Shown in pieces: positions 62,517 through 64,000 of a stretch of DNA of 64,000 bases (position 1 is the first letter of the stretch; each line of letters starts with the position of its first letter). The stretch is from Mycolicibacterium austroafricanum. Lineage in GTDB: Bacteria; Actinomycetota; Actinomycetes; Mycobacteriales; Mycobacteriaceae. Position numbers and translations under genes: made by a program. The notes beneath the pieces are model-generated. The model worked only from the letters and a program-made list of their open reading frames with translations, had not been told where the DNA came from and did no database searches. The DNA lies in the NCBI RefSeq assembly GCF_902705885.1, contig NZ_CACSIP010000001.1, forward strand, positions 462,211-526,210, written 5' to 3'.

Positions 62517-63097
62517 AGGAAGATGACTTTCAATGTGCGGAAGACGCGCTCGATGTCGACGTCGGTGGGCGACACCCGCCATTGCTGGTGCGCACCGATG
62601 ATCGCGCCCGTGAGTGCTGTCGCAAAATCCTCCGGGCTGACGCCCTCCGGAAACATGACACCCTCAGTCCAATCGGCCAGCCACTTCCGCATCCCCCGAT
62701 GCAGATCGGCATAAAAATCGTGCACGGGGGAGCCTGGCTCCACCGCTTCGGCGAGCAACGTGATGAGCAGCCTGGTCGTGGGCTGGCGCACGAAGTCGAG
62801 GAGCTCGTCGAACGCTGCGGATGGGCCGCCGGGCGGCGGCGCGACATCTCGCCACGTAGTCGAGAATTCGTCGATCACCGCTTCCAGCAATCCGTCCTTG
62901 TTGCCGAAGTGCCACGGGATGGAACCGCGGCTGATGCCTGCCCGGTCCGCCACATCGGCGACGGTGGTCTTCCGGAACCCCTGTTCGGCGAAAAGCTCCG
63001 CGGCAGCGGCGATGAGAAGTCGCCGACTCTCGCTGCTCGTCTGCGCGCGTCGTGTAGCGCTCACCCTTGAAACCACCGCCTTCCTCGGCCGCTCCAC
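62507..63097 (-). CDS. TetR-family regulator
   Basis: This 196-residue protein has HTH TVADVADRAGISRGSIPWHFGNKDGLLEAV. The C-terminal domain is of the TetR_C type, ending VFRTLKVIFLQS. It is divergent from the yrbE gene and convergent with the ferredoxin. It is the only regulator in the cluster and is probably a repressor released by a cluster metabolite. A GTG about 12 residues in is an alternative start. Confidence 0.85.
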   Translation of the reverse strand: MERPRKAVVSRVSATRRAQTSSESRRLLIAAAAELFAEQGFRKTTVADVADRAGISRGSIPWHFGNKDGLLEAVIDEFSTTWRDVAPPPGGPSAAFDELLDFVRQPTTRLLITLLAEAVEPGSPVHDFYADLHRGMRKWLADWTEGVMFPEGVSPEDFATALTGAIIGAHQQWRVSPTDVDIERVFRTLKVIFLQS

Positions 63098-63120
63098 AGT
63101 GTGCCAGAAGGTCCTTTACA

Positions 63121-63132
63121 TGTCATCTGACA
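63121..63132. promoter_or_regulatory. TGTCA-TC-TGACA dyad upstream of yrbE
   Basis: Perfect 5-bp arms with a 2-bp centre lie between the TetR start (24 bp away) and the yrbE start (44 bp away). This is a candidate operator for the adjacent TetR protein. Confidence 0.45.
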
Positions 63133-63175
63133 CATCGTATGGTGACCAACACATTAGTGAACGGAAGTGACGGCG

Positions 63176-63976
63176 ATGACAGGGTCGACACCAGTGGCGG
63201 CGACGGGCTTCGGCCGCGGCTACCGGCAGGGAGCCGTCATCCGCCCGATCGGCGGCTTCTTCGCCATGTGCCTGGACACCGTCGTTCTGATGTTCCGGCC
63301 ACCGTGGGCATGGCGCGAATTCCTGTATCAAATGTGGTTCGCCGCGCGAGTGTCGTTCCTACCCACCGTCTTGATGGCCATTCCGCTGGTTGTGTTGTCC
63401 GCCTACGTGCTGAACATCCTGCTCATCGAGTTCGGGGCGGCCGACCTCTCCGGGACGGGTGTCGCCCTGGGTGCGGTGACCCAAGGTGGTCCGATCGTCA
63501 CCGTGCTGGTGATCTCCGGCGCGGCCGCCACCGCGATGTGCGCCGACCTCGGCTCTCGCGCCATTCGAGAGGAACTCGACGCGTTGCGGGTGCTGGGAAT
63601 CAATCCCGTTCAGGCACTGGTCGTTCCGCGGGTGGCGGCGCTGACGCTCGTCGCGACGCTGCTGGCATCCGTGGTGACAATGGTCGGAATCATCGCTGCC
63701 TACTTCTTTTCGGTGTTCGCCCAGCACATCACCCCCGGTGCGTTTGTTGCCGGCCTACCACTGCTCGTCGGCACACCGGAGGTGGTCATCTGCCTGTCGA
63801 AGGCGGCCGTCTTCGGCCTCGCCGGTAGCCTGATCGCCTGCTACAAGGGCATGTCGGTGGGCGGCGGCCCGGCAGGTGTCGGCAACGCCGTGAACGAGAC
63901 CGTCGTCTACACGTTCCTGGCGCTGTTCGCCCTCAACGTCGTCATCACCGCGGTCGGCGTGAAGGCGACACTATGA
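63176..63976 (+). CDS. YrbE/MlaE-type permease of an mce operon (YrbEA)
   Basis: The start is ATG 63176 after CGGAAG; GTG 63167 is the alternative. The 266-residue membrane protein has about six helices and the MlaE signature GAAATAMCADLGSRAIREELDALRVLGINPVQALVVPRV (the EExDAL cytosolic loop). YrbE pairs form the membrane channel of Mce lipid importers. Its stop overlaps the next ATG. It is probably the first gene of an mce operon continuing past the window and would import the cluster's lipid substrate. Confidence 0.9.
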   Translation: MTGSTPVAATGFGRGYRQGAVIRPIGGFFAMCLDTVVLMFRPPWAWREFLYQMWFAARVSFLPTVLMAIPLVVLSAYVLNILLIEFGAADLSGTGVALGAVTQGGPIVTVLVISGAAATAMCADLGSRAIREELDALRVLGINPVQALVVPRVAALTLVATLLASVVTMVGIIAAYFFSVFAQHITPGAFVAGLPLLVGTPEVVICLSKAAVFGLAGSLIACYKGMSVGGGPAGVGNAVNETVVYTFLALFALNVVITAVGVKATL

Positions 63977-64000
63977 CCCACCCGGCGACCCACCCTGCGA
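63973..64000 (+). CDS. Start of second yrbE gene (YrbEB), cut by window end
   Basis: An ATG at 63973 overlaps the YrbEA stop (ATGA) and opens a frame reading MTHPATHPA to the window edge. In mce operons yrbEB always follows yrbEA, so this is almost certainly its 5' end. Too little is present to show family motifs. Confidence 0.65.

Overview
The window looks like the chromosome of a fast-growing mycobacterium (Mycolicibacterium type). It is GC-rich and carries a mycolyltransferase of the antigen 85 family, an EspC-like/EspG type VII secretion neighbourhood, a complete ergothioneine operon, an F420-dependent oxidoreductase, yrbE genes at the head of an mce operon, zinc-independent ribosomal protein paralogues, and a methanol/mycofactocin alcohol-oxidation locus. 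I saw no tRNA, rRNA, insertion sequence, prophage or CRISPR array.

Layout. 1-5179: the end of a saccharopine-dehydrogenase-like gene, then a coupled set (EspC-like protein, WXG-bearing large protein, four-helix membrane protein, lipoprotein) facing an EspG-like gene. 5304-18701: PAP2 phosphatase, cupredoxin/SHOCT pair, a flavin monooxygenase-MFS unit divergent from a TetR gene over a 31-bp palindrome, DUF5671/TetR, mycolyltransferase, two coupled MFS exporters divergent from an ArsR-rhodanese regulator, a paired SMR pump, a 45-residue acidic protein and an F420 enzyme. 18818-27145: the conserved MoxR/DUF58/DUF4129/DUF4350/SpoIIM/RDD block (gene order as in M. tuberculosis Rv3689-Rv3695), interrupted by an AbiEi/DUF559-like gene lying between two inverted copies of a 60-bp hairpin element. 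27160-36320: carotenoid oxygenase, two PadR regulators, NCS1 permease, methyltransferase, GCS2-type ligase, and divergent MftD-like and MftM-like genes.

36361-43699 is an alcohol-oxidation locus, all on the minus strand: NDMA-dependent methanol dehydrogenase (mno), a His-rich MoxR ATPase, a His-containing VWA protein, a second iron alcohol dehydrogenase, then the sensor kinase and response regulator of an MnoSR-type system. Mycofactocin is the expected electron carrier, which fits the adjacent MftD/MftM-like genes. 44036-53587: TetR-P450, egtABCDE (all genes overlapping, egtB from TTG), a PknH-sensor-like secreted protein, an Ohr/OsmC peroxidase, and a COG0523-like protein lacking its P-loop. 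This last gene is divergent from rpmB-rpmG-rpsN-rpsR, and each side carries its own Zur-like box.

54667-64000 is a catabolic cluster: thiolase divergent from a fused FAH-hydrolase/metallo-beta-lactamase protein, two acyl-CoA ligases, a P450 with its [3Fe-4S] ferredoxin, a TetR regulator and the first yrbE permease gene of an mce operon. Together they suggest import, hydroxylation, CoA activation and thiolytic cleavage of a lipid, steroid- or terpenoid-like substrate that cannot be identified from sequence alone.

Most interesting: the type VII effector/immunity-like cassette, the hairpin-bounded AbiEi-like gene inside a conserved block, the His-rich MoxR/VWA pair between two metal alcohol dehydrogenases, and the FAH-MBL fusion.
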